Assembly (NCBI GenBank): GCA_963773665.1
Contig: CAVZBZ010000002.1
Coordinates: 1 to 64,000 of the forward strand
Length of the DNA: 64,000 bases
Source: DATJLY01 sp963773665
GTDB lineage: Bacteria; Pseudomonadota; Alphaproteobacteria; ATCC43930; CGMCC-115725
Direction of reading: 5' to 3'
Shown here: piece by piece, positions 1-9,871 of the stretch
Layout of the letters: each line of letters starts with the position of its first letter
How positions within the stretch are numbered: the stretch's first letter is position 1
Notes under the pieces: model-generated
Seen by the model: the letters and a program-made list of their open reading frames with translations, nothing else
Databases searched by the model: none
Told to the model about the DNA's origin: nothing
Program-made: the position numbers and the translations under genes

Positions 1-122
1 ATTTCTATGCGTCAATGCTCATCTAGCAGCGCGTCAGCCTCAAGCGCGTTCAGTATCTCATGGGGCACGAAGACGTAAGCACCACGCTGAATGTCTATGG
101 CCATCTGATCCAACGGCGGTAG
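1..122 (+). pseudogene. Tyrosine recombinase (phage-type integrase), C-terminal remnant
   Basis: The frame whose codons begin at base 3 encodes the conserved tail of a tyrosine recombinase, including QYLMGHEDVSTTLNVYGH, and ends at TAG 120-122. The MGH box and the Tyr at codon 96-98, followed by GH, match the last two catalytic elements (His/Trp box and nucleophilic Tyr) of the family. An in-frame TAG at 24-26 interrupts the same frame, so the copy is dead unless that base is an error. The 5' part lies outside the window. It sits about 770 bp from a tRNA 3' fragment, as expected for an integrase of a tRNA-targeting element. Confidence 0.72.
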
Positions 123-221
123 CTTGCAGCCGGATCAATCGCGTGGCCTGATCGCATCAATGGGTACGAAGCCATCTGGACAGTCTGTTGCGGCGGGGGT
201 TCCGGAGAACGGTGCCGCTGC

Positions 222-783
222 TTGATGGAAGCCCTAGACAGGAATTTGTGCTTGCAGGCGGTGGCATATCTCAAGCCAACCACGCCGACCACTAAGACCC
301 TTGATCTCACTCGACCCGATATTCCGGTCATTACAGATTTGGGAAATGGGTTGCTCACCACTTACGTCGTCATTCAAGGCAACAAGCTTCGATACGTCGA
401 GCAACGGCACCTTATTGATGCCGGTCTGAGCCAAGCCCAACTCCACCATCACGCGCTTGAAAACCTGACGCAAATTTCCAAGACAAAGGCCGCCCAGCTC
501 CTACCCCATGGCGATGTCTTCATGGTCCTCTGCGGCGGCAATTTCGAAGCAAGCCTGATCCTGATCGATGATCTATACGGAGGACACTCTCTATTATTTC
601 GCCCCTAATGGTTTCATCGCGGTTTTTCCTTATCGCGACATTCTAGCGTTCTGTGACGCTGAGTTTGCGACCGGGATAGAGCAGCTTCGTCAGATCGTCA
701 CGCGCGCAGGGGAAGACCATCACCAGATCACGCCCGTCCCATACTATCGCAGCGAGTCGACGTGGCGATCCTACGCGGACTGA
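222..783 (+). pseudogene. DUF1444-family protein, frameshifted and N-terminally short
   Basis: Two overlapping frames join into one protein. The first gives DLGNGLLTTYVV and GGNFEASLILIDDLY. The second starts near 568-580 and gives TEDTLYYFAPNGF followed by DILAFCDA. The join is a one-base shift around 570-580. I recognise the DUF1444 (YtpQ-like) pattern, whose role is poorly known. Members usually have roughly 100 more N-terminal residues, so this copy looks truncated as well as frameshifted. It lies between the integrase tail and the tRNA scar and may be cargo of an older element. Family assignment is from remembered pattern only. Confidence 0.5.
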
Positions 784-1149
784 CCCGGTAATTTTCAACA
801 CGCCGGGAAGGAAATGAGGATGCCTAGAAATTCTTGTGGCAATCTGTGGCGGTTGCGTATAACCAACTTTTGTTTCATAACGCGTTTTCGTTGCTTCGGG
901 AGCAAGAGGTCGCAGGTTCGAATCCTGTCGCCCCGACCACTTTCGGATCAATCACTTAACTGAAGACTATGGAAAGAAACGGCCTTTCCGGACGGTTTTT
1001 GCCACAAAAATCGCCTCCTCTGTAACCCGCAGAAATCCTTGATTGTACGTTTGAGTTGTTTTGGGCTTGTGGCGAGTTTGTGGCGAGAATGAAGGAGCAT
1101 GAACAGGTCTGGGAGGAAGAGTTCGAGGCTGTTGCTGCGACATTCTCGT
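784..1149. other. Gene-free stretch holding the tRNA scar
   Basis: Apart from the tRNA-Pro 3' half at 891-939 I see no gene here. Bases 1062-1085 contain a short tandem duplication (TTGTGGCGAGT then TTGTGGCGAGA). A short run from 1089 reads MKEHEQVWEEEFEAVAATFS but does not continue into a recognisable protein. The segment between the tRNA end and the minus-strand gene end at 1150 is where an integrase binding arm would be expected, but none is identifiable by eye. Confidence 0.4.
891..939 (+). tRNA. tRNA-Pro(CGG) 3' half, attachment-site remnant
   Basis: The sequence contains an anticodon arm (TTGC, loop TTCGGGA with anticodon CGG, GCAA), a T-arm (GCAGG, TTCGAAT, CCTGT) and the 3' acceptor strand ending in CCA. 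No D-arm or 5' acceptor strand is found upstream, so this is not a complete gene. Such 3' halves are left when an element integrates into the end of a tRNA gene and rebuilds the intact copy at its other end. I did not find the second copy in the window. The antisense reading of this segment gives the well-known spurious peptide SGRQDSNLRPLAPE, which supports a tRNA identity. Confidence 0.7.
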
Positions 1150-4100
1150 TCAGGCGTCCGGTCCGCTCAGCAATTCGGACAGAGATTGAACGACGAGTTG
1201 CTCTTGGCCTGCGATCAAGTCCATTCCAACCTCTCCGACAAGATCATTCTCGGCGCGTCGATATTCCGGGACCACTAGTCGCGCAGGTCGCCGGATAGCC
1301 CCCGGTATCATGAGTCTCGGAAAGCTCGCTTTTATACCCGGCGACGGCCCACCTAGTAAGAGATCATACGTCTGCGAGAACGCAGCGTCATCTGCTTGGA
1401 GTTTACGCAGAACGGACGGCATCCAGTACGGTATACAATCCCAGATGTCACCTTCAAGCTCACTGGCGGCCCAAGCGAGGGCTTCCGCCACTTTGTCGGG
1501 GGGAGCACCCGTACATACCAGTTTGATAGCCACTGGAATAGACAATTGGGTATTCTCAAGAATAGCGGCGCGCACTTTGGCGAACGCGGCCGATGACGAC
1601 CATCCATCGCACAGAGCGCAAAGAGTACCTGTATCTCTCGGCTTGGTTTTCAGTTCCTCCAATAATTGGACTTCAACGTTCAGGTCGCCGCCAAAATTGC
1701 GGCCAAGCACCTCCGCCGCGGTCAATGCGGTCGAGTATGAATCCCAATTGGAGTGACCTCTGTATGTCAGGCCTCTTGAGACACATATCACGAAGGTATC
1801 CAGTACCGGGATATGCACGCTCCACAAGTTTGATAGCCGTTGCAGGTACACCATTCATGGCGTCATCGTTTATGATTCGCAGTGAAAAGGATTTTATTGC
1901 CGGGGAAGCATCCATGTAGTTCCCGAACACATCGAAAAAGTCTCGACGATTTAACCCGAGAGCAGCGAGCGTTGCTTCATCGCCGCCAAAACCGTCCGTG
2001 AACGTCGCCCAGTCCGTGGCCGTGAATCGCAACATTTCTGGATATTTCTGCGTACCGACACGATCGAAGGTCAACTCTCCATCGGGTTTCTTGAGCAAAT
2101 CTGGTCGTCCGATGATCGTCATTCCTGCGAGGGCACCTTGCCGGCGCGCATCCATTCGTGGACCTATAGCGTCAAATTCTTGCTTCAGTTCATTGATATA
2201 TTCTGGACTGACAGTATCGTCTTGCTTATTTACCTGAGCAAACGCAATTGATGCCCCAACGATGATGTCCGCGTCGCCCTCAAGCCGGGCATCTGAAATC
2301 AGCGAACGGCTGTGGGGATCATAGGAAGCCCTCAGGGACAATTCACTCAGGAGTATCGAGCGCAGATTGACATCAAGCGGAGCTGATGCGCTAAGCACAA
2401 GTCGTCGCATTTCCGCGCTATCGGCGTAAACCTGAGCCACCGTGCTGACAGTCCCAGATCTCCGACGCATTTGACGCCTTGCTAAAGCGATTACGCGCTC
2501 GTCGGTCTTGAACGTGCGGATAACCTCTCGCACTTCGTTCTCAAGAACAAACCGCTCTTCATCGTAACCTCGTCCTAGAACACAATCCGCAGCTTCACGA
2601 TCAGATGCATCGACACCGAGAAGCCGTAATCCCTGCAATGCGAAATCGGCTCGTGCCTGCTCGCCGGCGGTAACGATCTCTAACAGAAGTTCTCGACAAC
2701 GTTTTTTGTCTGTCATCACAAGCGGAGACGCGAACGTTTGCACGACGCTTTACCGGAAGCTCGGACCATTTAAGCAGAGCGGAACGCACTTCTTTGTCGT
2801 CGGGACCCCAAGGTCAACCAATGCAGAAGCTCCCCAGAAAGCGAACGAATGCTCACTATCCAAACATTTCAAAAGCGCAGCTTTAAATTTGTCAGTTGGA
2901 GCCACTCTCGCGGCGTACGAAATTGATAATCATCTTCATCCCGTTGCTTCACTACCCAAGATCTCAAGGCGGCGACGATAATAGGATTTCCCTTGAAATG
3001 CGTGCCAAGCGCAGCGAGATTCTCCTTTTCGAAAAGACAATGCGGATGCTCCTGACTGAAATCGCGCGCTATCAATTCGGCGACTTGAGAATCACCGGGA
3101 AATCCGTTTATTAAGAGACCAAAGTCCGGTCGAACGCGGTGCAATCTTCTTCTACGTTCGCCAGCTGTCTCTTTCAGAGCATATGTCCTCAACCTTTCAT
3201 CTCTCGTCCAACCCTCAAGAAGCGCTCCTTCGATAAGGCCATTGATGCGGTAATCATCTCGATCGCCGAGTTCGGTCAGTAACGCGAAATCGTCGTCGCC
3301 ATGCTTGCCGAGGCTAATGCGGCCACGTACTCCCGCAATCGCGATGAGAGGGCTGGCTGATCGAGAAGCTGCGGCCAATATCTCGTTCAGCAGCGGTAAT
3401 TCTGGCCAGCCATTCCATAATGCCTCGATTGCCGCAGCGGCCGCACTGAAGCTGGCTGGTGCAGAGATCATTCTGCAAAGCCGATCTCCTCGCGCGTACG
3501 GACCCGAATCTCTTTGCAAATGATTTAGCAGCCTCTTGAGCCGTGCCATAGAATTCGTCATGCAGTCCGCGCCATAGAATGGGCTCGATTTCGGAGTCCT
3601 CGGGCCAATCGCCGATAGTTTGAAATACCTGCGCAAGACCGTAACTGTGCCACCGGGGAAACCACTCGGATAGTTTCTGCAATACACGTGGACCTGCAAT
3701 TGGCGAGGACAATCCTTCGACTGCTTGAACTGCCAGTCCTCGGCGCACTGTGGGCAACCGTCCAAGCTTCGATTTGTCAGCTAGTTCCGACACCAAGCGC
3801 GGAGAGGTTTTAAACTCGCCAAACGCCGCCTCTGCAAGGAGAAGGTCACGGGACGTGAGCGCCACAAGATCACCTTGTACCTCCCTGATCACGGTAAGAA
3901 GACGATCGACTTCGTTCGGTCGCTGAAGCTCATGCACCAGACAAAGGATGATGTTACTCCAGCGCGGATCGGCCGCATGTTCCTTGACCAATGCGACTTG
4001 TTGATCGAAATCCACAACTCGCGAGGTGATGAGCAGAAAGAAACTCCTGAAATACGCGGTGAAAGAAGCCAACTTCGCGTGGAGATTTTTTGACAAGTAC

Positions 4101-6031
4101 GCCTATTTCTTCTTCACCCAGATTGAGGAAAGCCCGCGCTTTTTCCTGCGCGTCGTTGGGTGGCGTACCAAGGCGCTCCGTCAAACATTGACCCACAACG
4201 GTAACGGCGCGATCGATCTCGATGGAGTTGGCAGCCTGACGAGCCGCCCTGACCGCTGTGGATGGCATAAGCGAGTTGAGAGAGAATAGTTCTCTCTGTG
4301 TTACAGCATCAAGAGAATGGCGCGGAGAGCCTGCAAGTGCGGCTTTTTCACGTGCCGTCGGGTGCGTTTCCAGCAGTAGTTTTGTTAGCGCTTCGTAAGC
4401 CTGAAAGCGATTGCGGGGCAGTTGTAGATGGGCAAGCTTCAGCGCGATTAATCCTGTCAGGAGCAGCGGCGTCGCTCCCAGCTGAGCGATAGGTCCATTA
4501 CGCTGAGTTTTCCGCCGACAAATTCCTTGGCTTGCTGGCGGCTCTTGCTGGTGCTGCGTTCATCACCATCGCCCTTTGGGCCAAGGTGGCTGAACCACAC
4601 TGTTGCTAGGTCACACTGTTGATCCGTTGTGAGAGGTGCGATGTCAGAAACTCGCCACGAACCTGCAAGACTGTTCATTAGTCTGAAGCCGTGCGGTCGA
4701 CTGGTCAGAATTACCGGGATCGAGCGGCGCTCGGCAAATGACTGAAGCAGCCCAAGAGCTGTATTGGCTGCTGTTTCGTTATCCCATTCATCAATGCCAT
4801 CGACCAGTAAAATCAAACGCTTGTCTTCGAGACCCTTTTGCACAAGCTCTACAAGATCAGGCTCATCCTGTCGGCGGAACCATGCCCCTACCGCGTCGAG
4901 CAAGGAGCTAGAGTTTTTATCGGCCGCAATCAGCTTCGTCCAAAAAAGCGAACGAGACCCATACGGGCAAAAAATCTGGAAGTCGGCGCCGCAGCGCGAC
5001 GAGCTTAGGGGTTTCCGACAACATATCGAGCGCAACAAATCGAAGAAGCGTACTTTTGCCCGTTCCCGCTGGTCCAAGTACGACATCGTGCTTTACGTCC
5101 GCGATCCAATTTTCGAGAGTTGTGCGCGCTTTCTCTTGCTGGAGCTGCGTTGAGGAACGCGGTGGAGGCTTTGTTCCTGCTCCCATCCCTAATTCTGGAT
5201 CAATCGATGAGGGCTCTTGGGCCTGTGGCTCCTCTGTAGGCAGATTTTCGCTATCTAACCTCAAATCCGGGGCAACGAATTGTTCTAACAGCCGAAGAGG
5301 TGTTTTACCTCCGGTCGATGTTGGGAATTGACCTAGTACGCCGGGGTCCACAGTTGCAAAGTGTGCAGTATAGCATTTTCGCAGGCTAACCCTCAGTCGC
5401 CTCAGCTCCTTCGGTCGCAGTCGATGCAGCAGGTTTTCAGCGGCTTCCTTTCCGCAGAACCGCTCGACCCATGCACGACCAAAAAAGTCATCGACGATTT
5501 TCAGGAGCGCCTTTAGCTTTCGAGACAGTTCCTCCCCATCCATGGCTTGGAACTCAACGCCTCTACCACGAAGTGCGTGGCTGCGCACTCTTCGATTGCG
5601 GTAACAGTGTTAGAACTTCGTAGACTGGCCTTTACGCAGATAACAAAGAGATCGGTCTTTCCGGCCCACTCGCCTTCCATGAAATCCGTGACGGCTGCGT
5701 TTAGTTTTGACGGGGTAAACGATTTATGGCGCTTACTTTGCCAAACGGCATACTTCGCCGTTGATTTGCGCCGCACATAAATATCTATTCCGCCTTGCTC
5801 TTGACCTTCCTCGCCGTACAAACGCCAATGCTCTGCGTCTCCGTCTGTACCTGCAAGTCTGAGGCAGAGCCGTTCAAAATTCTGCCAAGTGAGTTTGGCG
5901 AACGGCAAAACTTGATCGCGTGTATCGACGGGCGGCTCTATCTCGTCCGCATCTGGGGTATCGAGAATCCAGATCGGATCGTCATTGACGTTGAGGTCAT
6001 TGTTTTCTGCCACAGCCGATTTACCCACCAT
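1150..6031 (-). pseudogene. STAND (NACHT-like) NTPase with N-terminal nuclease-like domain, multiply frameshifted
   Basis: Successive minus-strand frames join into one protein of about 1,620 residues, starting ATG 6031 and stopping at 1150. The N-terminus has a PD-(D/E)XK-like pattern (FERLCLRLAG, GIDIYVRR, AVWQSKRH). Next come Walker A VVLGPAGTGKSTLL (about 5049-5085), Walker B LILLVDGIDEW (about 4785-4820), VILTSRPHG and the NACHT-end motif FFHRVFQEFLSAHHLA (about 4030-4075). The remaining roughly 950 residues are alpha-helical repeats. Nuclease-STAND-repeat proteins such as Avs sense phage proteins and kill the infected cell. Breaks fall near 5570, 4945, 4480, 4040, 3510, 2900, 2750 and 1750. 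GC is lower than in the mobilisation genes, suggesting separate acquisition. As read it cannot make a full protein. Confidence 0.66.
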
Positions 6032-6511
6032 CTTTCTCGCCCGCTGTTCACCTGAATCTCGAAATAAAACCTTTCATTCCCTGCGTATACACTATGAAAA
6101 GTGTTACCGGGGAATCCGTTATCAACGCGTAGTGTCGCTCAAATGGCGATCAAATGGCTATCAAAGAATCGAACGCGAAGATGGGCCGGACCGGGCTCTA
6201 CGCGCGCCGTTGACGGCGCTTCCCGAGCCGCTTCGCGTCTCGGCCATCCGGTAACGATCCCTCGCGCGAAGATGACTCGGCCAGCCTTCGGCTGACTTCC
6301 TTCCGTTTCGTGTTCGGGGCCTGCGGCCCCCTGGCTGTCAAGGCCAAGCCCTGCGGGCGCCGTGGGGCGTTTCCCCGTTTTTCGCTCCCGATGGTCGCTG
6401 CCAAGACGGGTGATCCCCCTCACCCCACGGCGGTCTTGACCGCCGAACCCCCGCTCATTGGCGCGGGCCTAGTCGGGTTGCATGCGCAACCCGTGTCTAG
6501 GAGGAAGGAAA
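6032..6511 (+). promoter_or_regulatory. Structured leader upstream of ardC
   Basis: No gene is evident. The stretch holds several perfect hairpins: GGGGCC-TGC-GGCCCC (6316-6330), CGGCGGT-CTTG-ACCGCCG (6428-6445) and CGGGTTGC-ATGC-GCAACCCG (6474-6493), the last ending 19 bases before the start codon. Bases 6183-6273 resemble 43454-43533 upstream of the ParB-like gene, sharing GGGCCGGACC and TCTCGGCCAT blocks and GCGCGAAGAT. A long folded leader shared by two early-transfer genes suggests a common transcription or translation control, possibly a single-stranded promoter. That function is inferred. Confidence 0.45.
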
Positions 6512-7412
6512 ATGAAGGCCGATGTTTATGAGAGGATCACAGGACAGATTGTCACCGAGCTTGAGAAGGGAGTCCGCCCTTGGTTCAAGCCGTGGAATGC
6601 CGAACATGCAGCCGGGCGCATCACGCGGCCCCTGCGGTCCAACGGAATCCCGTACCGTGGAATCAACGTCCTGATGCTTTGGTCCGAAGCGATGACCAAG
6701 GGATTCGCCGCGCCGATCTGGATGACGTTCAAGCAGTCGCTGGAATTGGACGCGCATGTGAAGAAGGGCGAGAAGGGCAGCCTTGTCGTTTACGCCTCGA
6801 CCGTCACCCGCACCGAGACGGACACCGACAGCGGCGAGGAAACCGAGCGCGATATCCCCTTCATGAAGGGTTACACGGTTTTCAACGTCGAGCAGATCGA
6901 AGGCTTGCCCGCGCAGTATTACGCCAAGGCCGAACCCCGGCTTGATACCGTGCCACGGATCGACCGCGCCGAATCATTCTTCGCCGCCACGGGTGCCAAC
7001 ATCCAGCACGGCGGCAATCAGGCTTTCTACACGATGGCGCAAGACCGCGTGCAGATGCCGCCGTTCGAGAGCTTTCAGGACGCCGAATCGTATTACGGCA
7101 CGCTTTGCCATGAAATGACGCACTGGACTCGCCATCCGAAACGCCTTGAGCGCGATTTCGGGCGCAAGCGCTGGGGCGATGAAGGCTACGCGATGGAGGA
7201 ACTTGTCGCGGAACTTGGTTCGGCTTTCCTGTCAGCCGACCTCGACCTGACGCCGGAAGTCCGCGCCGATCATGCTTCCTATATCGGCAATCTGGCTCAA
7301 GGTTCTGAAAGACGACAAGCGGGCGATCTTCACCGCCGCCGCTCACGCGCAGCGCGCCGCCGACTATCTGAACGGGCTGCAACCCGGCTTGCAGCAGGAG
7401 GCGGCAGAATGA
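6512..7412 (+). pseudogene. ardC: ArdC-like antirestriction protein (one frameshift)
   Basis: ATG 6512 follows an AGGAGGAAGG ribosome site. The protein opens MKADVYERITGQIVTELEKG, has the N-terminal ArdC ssDNA-binding domain and a C-terminal zincin-like domain with CHEMTHWTRH (HExxH) near residue 205. ArdC proteins protect incoming single-stranded plasmid DNA from host restriction during conjugation. The frame breaks near 7290, where one extra base precedes TGGCTCAAGG. The next frame continues WLKVLKDDKRAIFTAAAHAQ to TGA 7410-7412. The next gene starts at 7409 inside the stop (ATGA overlap), so the break is recent or artefactual. The expected product is about 300 residues. Confidence 0.85.
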
Positions 7413-7624
7413 GCCGCCCCGACAAGATCATTATCGATGGCCGGGCCTACCGCTGGCGGGATATCGTGGAGTTGCGCCGCCAGCAGCTTGAGGCTTGGAA
7501 AGCGGCAAGGCCGGAACAACCGGCCTTGTTCGCCCTCAAGGAGGATAGCCGCCCCGCGACGCAGCGCACCGTCGCCGGGCGCTACTTTGAGCCGAGTTTG
7601 CTCGACGCCCTGCGGCGGGATTAA
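7409..7624 (+). CDS. Small conserved mobile-element protein, unknown function
   Basis: A 71-residue ORF starts at an ATG overlapping the ardC stop by four bases, which implies translational coupling. It begins MSRPDKIIIDGRAYRWRDI and ends YFEPSLLDALRRD. It is charged, with an Arg-rich helix (ELRRQQLEAWKAARPEQ) and no membrane segment. I do not recognise a domain. Its position directly behind ArdC suggests it is expressed early after transfer. Codon use matches the backbone genes. Confidence 0.6.
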   Translation: MSRPDKIIIDGRAYRWRDIVELRRQQLEAWKAARPEQPALFALKEDSRPATQRTVAGRYFEPSLLDALRRD

Positions 7625-7651
7625 AATGGGGGCCGACAAGGAACACGACCG

Positions 7652-7945
7652 ATGCCCTATATCTATTACTTCGACTATTGCGGTTGGCCGGCACGCGTCG
7701 TTTTTGACGATGACGGTAAGACCGTCATCCAGTCAGAAGTTTGGGACTGGAAAAATCGTAAACTGGTTCCCGATCAAACAATGAATTTCACGTACGGCCT
7801 CCTCCATATCGACCGGCAACACGGCCTTAAAGACGACGACTATGTGATTTCCGAGGCGGAATTCAACGCGCTTGTTCAAAAGCGGATTGCCGACAAGTCC
7901 GAGCCTCCGGTGCATGTCAGCCTGACGCCCGATAAGGACAAGTAA
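7652..7945 (+). CDS. Hypothetical protein, 97 residues
   Basis: It starts MPYIYYFDYCGWPARVVFDD 27 bases after the preceding stop on the same strand and ends LTPDKDK. The sequence is acidic and aromatic-rich, without signal peptide or membrane segment. I recognise no family. It is probably the last gene of the ardC transcription unit, because a perfect 13-bp hairpin follows at once. No frameshift is apparent. Confidence 0.55.
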   Translation: MPYIYYFDYCGWPARVVFDDDGKTVIQSEVWDWKNRKLVPDQTMNFTYGLLHIDRQHGLKDDDYVISEAEFNALVQKRIADKSEPPVHVSLTPDKDK

Positions 7946-7962
7946 CGGGCCGCAACCCGGTC

Positions 7963-7992
7963 GCGCCGCGTCACGTTGCCGTGACGCGGCGC
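7963..7992. terminator. Bidirectional hairpin terminator
   Basis: GCGCCGCGTCACG (7963-7975), loop TTGC, CGTGACGCGGCGC (7980-7992) is a perfect 13-bp stem between the ends of two convergent genes. There is no clear T-run on either side, so termination strength is uncertain. The minus-strand stop codon lies inside it. Confidence 0.6.
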
Positions 7993-8460
7993 TCCATCGG
8001 ATTCAGGTGAACGACGCGCCGCTCTGAGCGGCGCGCATATTCGACAACATCGCCGGTGCCGCCCATCGCTCCGGCTGGTAGCTCATCCCACACCGCAAAC
8101 AGAACATCGCAGTGATCGACGATGTAATGACCGGCGGCGAGAAACGCTTCGTTCGGCCTGCCGGTGCCATCGAGCACGAGCTGCTCGCACCGCGCCAGTA
8201 ACACCTGATAGCGGGCCAGGTCTTTGCCCCGCAGAAAACGCTCATAGCCGCTCATCGGCAGCACGGCGGTAACGGGGATGTTCAGTTCCAGGGCGACCGT
8301 CGCGAACCGCTGGTCCGCGCCCGCCGCCAGTGACGACAGGGCACGACTGACACCGCCCAGCGCCACCAGTTCGGCGCGCAGCGTGGCATTCACCCAATTC
8401 CAGTCGAGGCCCCGGCGCTTCTGATGTCCGGCGATGCCGACCGATCACATTGCCATTCAT
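7971..8460 (-). pseudogene. SLOG/LOG-superfamily-like protein (one frameshift)
   Basis: Starting at ATG 8460 the protein reads MNGNVIG and, after a one-base insertion near 8436, continues GIAGHQKRRGLDWNWVNAT and then NATLRAELVALGGVSRALSS. It ends at 7971. The opening G-x-x-GHQ, ALSSLAAGADQRFA, the later CDVLFAVWDE and GGTGDVVEYA resemble the Rossmann-like SLOG/LOG fold, which binds nucleotide-derived ligands. SLOG domains occur in nucleotide-second-messenger systems and in cytokinin-type hydrolases. The substrate cannot be told here. It faces away from the ardC unit and shares a leader-rich gap with the DUF2958 gene. Confidence 0.5.
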
Positions 8461-8708
8461 GCACGCATCGTAACATGCGCGATCTGCGGTCGTGCGAGCT
8501 GTGTCTCTCCTGTTCGCGGGTTTTCTCAAGCATTGACGCTTCGTTATGGCCGGGCGCGCCCCGGCATCAATCCAAAGATTCTTTCGTTTGCGGGTTTCCC
8601 GACCGTGACCCTCCCGAAACGAACAGAATCTTGGGTGACCCCGTGGCTTTTCCGCCCGGCCTTCCCTTTCGCGTCTTGAGAAAACCCTAAGCGAAAGGAA
8701 AGACCACC
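8461..8708 (+). promoter_or_regulatory. Leader with hairpin upstream of the DUF2958 gene
   Basis: This divergent gap of 248 bases separates the minus-strand SLOG-like gene and the plus-strand DUF2958 gene. It holds GCCGGG-CGCGC-CCCGGC (8549-8565) and ends with AAGCGAAAGGAAAGACC just before ATG 8709, where AAAGGA is the likely ribosome site. It resembles in style, though not clearly in sequence, the leaders of ardC and the ParB-like gene. Confidence 0.35.
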
Positions 8709-9074
8709 ATGAAACTCTTGACCACATCACTCCGCGAGAAATTACTCGCCAATGGCCGCGCGAACCGCGATGCAGACGGACTGCCCCGCGAGCACGGCTA
8801 TATCGACCACAAACCCGTCGTGAAACTGTTCACGCCAGACGGAGCCGCCACATGGCTCCTGACCGAGATCGACCCGGACGATCCTGACCGTGCCTTCGGC
8901 CTGTGCGATCTTGGGTTCGGCTGTCCCGAACTCGGCTATGTCAGCCTGTCCGAACTCGCTTCCGTACGCGGCAAGCTCGGCCTTCCTATCGAGCGCGAGT
9001 TTCATTTCACGCCAACCATGACGCTATCCGCCTACGCCGACGAGGCGCGGGCGCATGGCGCGATCAGAGCGTGA
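8709..9074 (+). CDS. DUF2958 domain protein
   Basis: This is a 121-residue protein opening MKLLTTSLREKLLANGRAN. The signature TWLLTEIDPDDPDRAFGLCD followed by LGFGCPELGYVSLSEL is what I recognise as DUF2958, a family common on conjugative elements near ArdC and ParB-like genes. Its function is unknown to me. There is no signal or membrane segment. The frame is intact, unlike many neighbours. Its length is close to that remembered for the family. Confidence 0.78.
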   Translation: MKLLTTSLREKLLANGRANRDADGLPREHGYIDHKPVVKLFTPDGAATWLLTEIDPDDPDRAFGLCDLGFGCPELGYVSLSELASVRGKLGLPIEREFHFTPTMTLSAYADEARAHGAIRA

Positions 9075-9082
9075 GGTGTGTC

Positions 9083-9223
9083 ATGAACGATCAGCACAGC
9101 ACCGCCGCACCGTTGTCGGAAATGACACGCCGTTATATCTGGCTGCTTATCCGAGCTGCACGGCGGCAATCAGTTCTCGAAAGAGCAGCTTTGGCGTTGG
9201 CTGACGGAGGCCAATGCCGCTGA
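9083..9223 (+). CDS. Small hypothetical protein, possibly frameshifted
   Basis: Nine bases after DUF2958, an ORF begins MNDQHSTAAPLSEMTRRYIW. It can end at 9223 in the same frame. A shift of one base near 9146 instead opens LSELHGGNQFSKEQLWRWLT, which looks much more protein-like and runs past 9300. I think the original gene used the second frame and that a base was inserted. No family is recognised. It probably shares a transcript with DUF2958 and ends before the hairpin at 9238. Confidence 0.35.
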   Translation: MNDQHSTAAPLSEMTRRYIWLLIRAARRQSVLERAALALADGGQCR

Positions 9224-9237
9224 TTGCCAAAGTCGAA

Positions 9238-9261
9238 GGGGGCGCGTCGTGACGCGCCCCC
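9238..9261. terminator. GC-rich palindrome between convergent genes
   Basis: GGGGGCGCGTC (9238-9248), GT, GACGCGCCCCC (9251-9261) forms a perfect 11-bp stem with a two-base centre. It separates the DUF2958 unit from the minus-strand gene ending at 9262. No T-tract follows. Confidence 0.5.
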
Positions 9262-9853
9262 CTACACTCCGCGCTCCGGCCCGCTATCGCGGCTGTGCTG
9301 CTGGAATTCCTGCGTAACGGATTGCTCCATGCCGCGACTCCTCCCGCTGGATCGCGCTTTCCCGCGTCCGGTCCTGCGTGGCGATCAGCGTCTCGTAATC
9401 GGCGCGATTCTTCTGCGCCTGAATCTCGTTCGCGGCGTCGAAGGCGAAGCGCAGATCGTCCTGCGCCGTCTGGCACTTCTCGATCCGCTCGTTAAATGCC
9501 TGTTCGATGGTTTCGCGCTGGTCGAGCCACTGGCGGCGCATCTCCCGGTGTTCGCGGTCCAGATCGCGGGGCGGTGTCCAGCCGAACGGCGACGGCGCGG
9601 GTTCCGGCTTATAGGCGATGCGGTCGCGCATCTGGTCCCATTTGCGCTCGTGCTGTTCGAGAGCTTGCCGCTTGTTATCGGCAATCCGCGCCTGTTCCTG
9701 CGCCACGCGCTCAATCGCCTGCTGCTGCGCGCGTAGATCGCGCTCGCGCTGCTCCTTATGGGAGGCGAACAGCGCTTCGCTCTGCTGCGCGAAACGCTGT
9801 TCAACTCTACGCTCTGCTTCTTGCCGCAGATTGCGGCTCGGTTCGCGGGGCAT
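9262..9853 (-). pseudogene. Coiled-coil hypothetical protein (one frameshift)
   Basis: ATG 9853 opens MPREPSRNLRQEAERRVEQR. Nearly the whole protein is Gln/Glu/Arg-rich heptad-like sequence, so a long coiled coil is likely. The frame shifts near 9335: the original frame would continue GMEQSVTQEFQQHSRDSGPE and stop at 9262. The expected length is about 196 residues. It is the last gene of a minus-strand run (12748 to 9262) with a DUF4407 protein and other mobile-element genes. Function is unknown; a structural or regulatory role in transfer is possible. Confidence 0.5.
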
Positions 9854-9871
9854 GGGATTGGTCTTCCTGCG

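Noticed and set aside
643..951. Minus-strand 102-residue ORF containing GRQDSNLRPLAPE
   Set aside because: This is the well-known false peptide made by reading a tRNA 3' end in antisense; here it marks the tRNA-Pro fragment.
1056..1298. Plus-strand 80-residue ORF near the STAND gene end
   Set aside because: Only the first 20 residues look protein-like; the rest is antisense to the end of the minus-strand STAND gene.
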